In this document: one piece after another, positions 4,323 through 5,731 of the stretch
Position numbering within the stretch: position 1 is the first letter of the stretch
Layout: each line of letters begins with the position of its first letter
Source: JANWHZ01 sp964527385
GTDB lineage: Bacteria > Patescibacteriota > Saccharimonadia > Saccharimonadales > UBA4665
DNA: 5,731 nucleotides
Direction: 5' to 3'
NCBI GenBank assembly: GCA_964527385.1
Contig: CAZGPZ010000068.1
Location: 1-5,731, forward strand
Position numbers and translations under genes: made by a program
Notes under the pieces: generated by a model
What the model saw: only the letters and a program-made list of their open reading frames with translations
Told to the model about the DNA's origin: nothing
The model's database searches: none

Positions 4323-5731
4323 TTACTCCAGTTGGTGGGAAATCTGGCGCGCAAGCATGTACGCCGGGACGATTGCCAGCGCCAACAGTACGACCGACAC
4401 AATGAAGGTCAACCCAATGAGGTAGTTCGATGTTTGCAAAATCGCGATTTGCGGTTGGCCGATGAACAGCATGCCAACGGTTGCGCCGTCGCTATTCTTG
4501 AGCGGGGCATATACCGCTAGGTATTGTCGGTTCAGGATGCTGAGCGAGCCCTGGTACGTTTTGCCTTGCTTCAGGACGGCCGTTTTGACGGCGGAACTGG
4601 TTTCCTTCACGCCGATCCAACGCGAGGTGCCGTCCGGTGCTGTCAGTGTTGTCGCGGACCGGACGTCGCCGCTGTAAATGGCCGTATCAAGCCCCGTTGC
4701 GCGTTTCAGGCCGTCCACGAAGGCGTTATCGATGTTAATTGCGGCAGACACTGTCCCGACGATATGCTTCGAAGCGTCGCGGACCGGAATGACTGACCGT
4801 ATGGTAATGACGGGGGCTAAGACACTGTCCTGGCTCGTGACGGTAGATGTTTGCGTGCCGATCAGCGCCCGCCTGACCAATGTGTCGCTGGATATAGAAT
4901 CTCCCCAACGGTCGGGGTTCTCAGCACGAAGCAGGACCTGTGCGTCTGCTGTAGTGATGACTAAACTCGTCAGCTGCTTATCCTTCAAAAAGTTGGCAGT
5001 TTGCGTCGCAAGCGATTTGTGGTTGTTGGTAGTAATAGCTTTCACTATCGCCGGGTTTGAAGCCAGTGATTCTGTATCGGCTTGCGTTTGGGCTTTCCGG
5101 CTATCAAGCGCGTAGTTCAATACGCTTGTCGCCGTCTGCAGGTTATCTAGCGCGTCGCTCTGGATGCTGCGTAACAGCAAGAACGTAAAGCTGACGGTCG
5201 TGATAAGGAATACAGCTAGAATGATCGCCGTGAAGGTCATGAAGAGTTGCGACAAGAACCGTTCGGTCAAGTATCGCCATACCCATCGGCCTAGTATAAC
5301 CATGGCAATGAGCAGCGAGAGCAGGCTTGCAACCCACAGCGGGCCGAATGCTTTTACGATGTCGAACAGGGCAGGATTGGTAGTGGACCGAAAGAGCGCG
5401 GCGAGTGACAGGAATTCAAAGACAAAAAGGAAAGCGAACGCGTATGCGACGGGACGCAAGTGTCGTTCGATACCTGTCGTAGCACGCCTGAAATAGAGCG
5501 CCGCGATGGCGAGGGCACCGATCGGCAGTGCCAAGAGCATGCCAAAACTGTTCTGGAGCGTGAACGCGCCCCCGATTGCCATGGCTTTGTTGGTACTAGG
5601 GGCAGCGGTATCCCCGCCAAGGATGGCGGCCTCGTCCGGTTCGACGGGCTTTGGCTGCAGGGGGTCGAGGATTTGTCCGAAGATAGCCAGTACATATCCG
5701 ATCGCCCTGATGATGCTTGAAGCAGCCACAG
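4323..5731 (-). CDS. Multi-pass membrane sensor with a Cache domain, no output domain (start may lie outside the window)
   Basis: The frame is open from the right edge; a GTG at 5727-5729 could be the start, but the gene may extend further. Counting from that GTG there are 468 residues. Hydrophobic helices lie at about 5-21, 62-80, 92-113, 128-148 and 161-187, with basic loops at 81-92 and 148-157 that fit the positive-inside rule. Residues about 188-433 form a large outside domain of the Cache 3/Cache 2 type, the ligand-binding module of many chemoreceptors and kinases. Its marks are GDSI (276-279), IRSVIPVRD (310-318), GTVSAAINIDNAFVDGLK (325-342), KQGKTYQGS (387-395), YLAVYAPLK (403-411) and VGMLFIGQP (418-426). 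A last helix (about 434-458) leads to ARQISHQLE, which looks like the first residues of a HAMP linker, and then TAA. No HAMP remainder, histidine kinase, methyl-accepting or cyclase domain follows in any frame. It probably senses a small external molecule and signals with the adjacent response regulator through an unknown kinase, or is a truncated receptor. Confidence 0.88.
   Translation of the reverse strand, partial: VAASSIIRAIGYVLAIFGQILDPLQPKPVEPDEAAILGGDTAAPSTNKAMAIGGAFTLQNSFGMLLALPIGALAIAALYFRRATTGIERHLRPVAYAFAFLFVFEFLSLAALFRSTTNPALFDIVKAFGPLWVASLLSLLIAMVILGRWVWRYLTERFLSQLFMTFTAIILAVFLITTVSFTFLLLRSIQSDALDNLQTATSVLNYALDSRKAQTQADTESLASNPAIVKAITTNNHKSLATQTANFLKDKQLTSLVITTADAQVLLRAENPDRWGDSISSDTLVRRALIGTQTSTVTSQDSVLAPVITIRSVIPVRDASKHIVGTVSAAINIDNAFVDGLKRATGLDTAIYSGDVRSATTLTAPDGTSRWIGVKETSSAVKTAVLKQGKTYQGSLSILNRQYLAVYAPLKNSDGATVGMLFIGQPQIAILQTSNYLIGLTFIVSVVLLALAIVPAYMLARQISHQLE

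Noticed and set aside
4678..5115. 145-codon plus-strand open frame opposite the Cache sensor
   Set aside because: The minus-strand reading has clear Cache motifs and membrane helices. The plus-strand reading has no family pattern.

Overview
The window holds five protein-coding genes in two convergent groups. The organism looks like an uncultivated member of the Candidate Phyla Radiation (Patescibacteria), most likely Candidatus Saccharibacteria or a relative. This rests on general protein style: a Ser/Thr/Gly-rich surface repeat protein with an 'xELRGCxNGAWTD' type insert, a PKD protein with membrane segments at both ends, small single-pass proteins of unknown function, and stand-alone CheY-like regulators. 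TGA is used as a stop, so the SR1/Gracilibacteria glycine recoding does not apply. The lineage is an inference and could not be tested by search.

Plus strand, 1-2481: the 3' part of a large surface repeat protein gene (its start lies before the window), followed after 3 bases by a small single-pass membrane protein. The two are probably co-transcribed and translationally coupled. The repeat protein has a cysteine-free repeat section, then a cysteine-containing C-terminal section.

Minus strand, 5731-2507 (read right to left): a multi-pass membrane sensor with a large extracytoplasmic Cache domain that stops just after its last membrane helix, with no kinase or methyl-accepting output domain. 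A single-domain CheY-like response regulator follows, with its own promoter, a good ribosome binding site and a rho-independent terminator. Next comes a non-coding stretch with a pair of inverted REP-like palindromes, then a separately promoted gene for a membrane-anchored Ig-like/PKD protein. The two groups meet tail to tail with only 25 bases between stop codons and no visible terminator there.

Taken together the window is devoted to the cell surface and environmental sensing: three exported or surface-exposed proteins and one sensor/regulator pair. The most notable points are the sensor without an output domain next to a lone receiver, the surface repeats that keep their protein sequence while nearly all synonymous positions have changed, and the REP-like inverted pair. 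No tRNA, rRNA, CRISPR array, transposase or recognisable riboswitch was seen.
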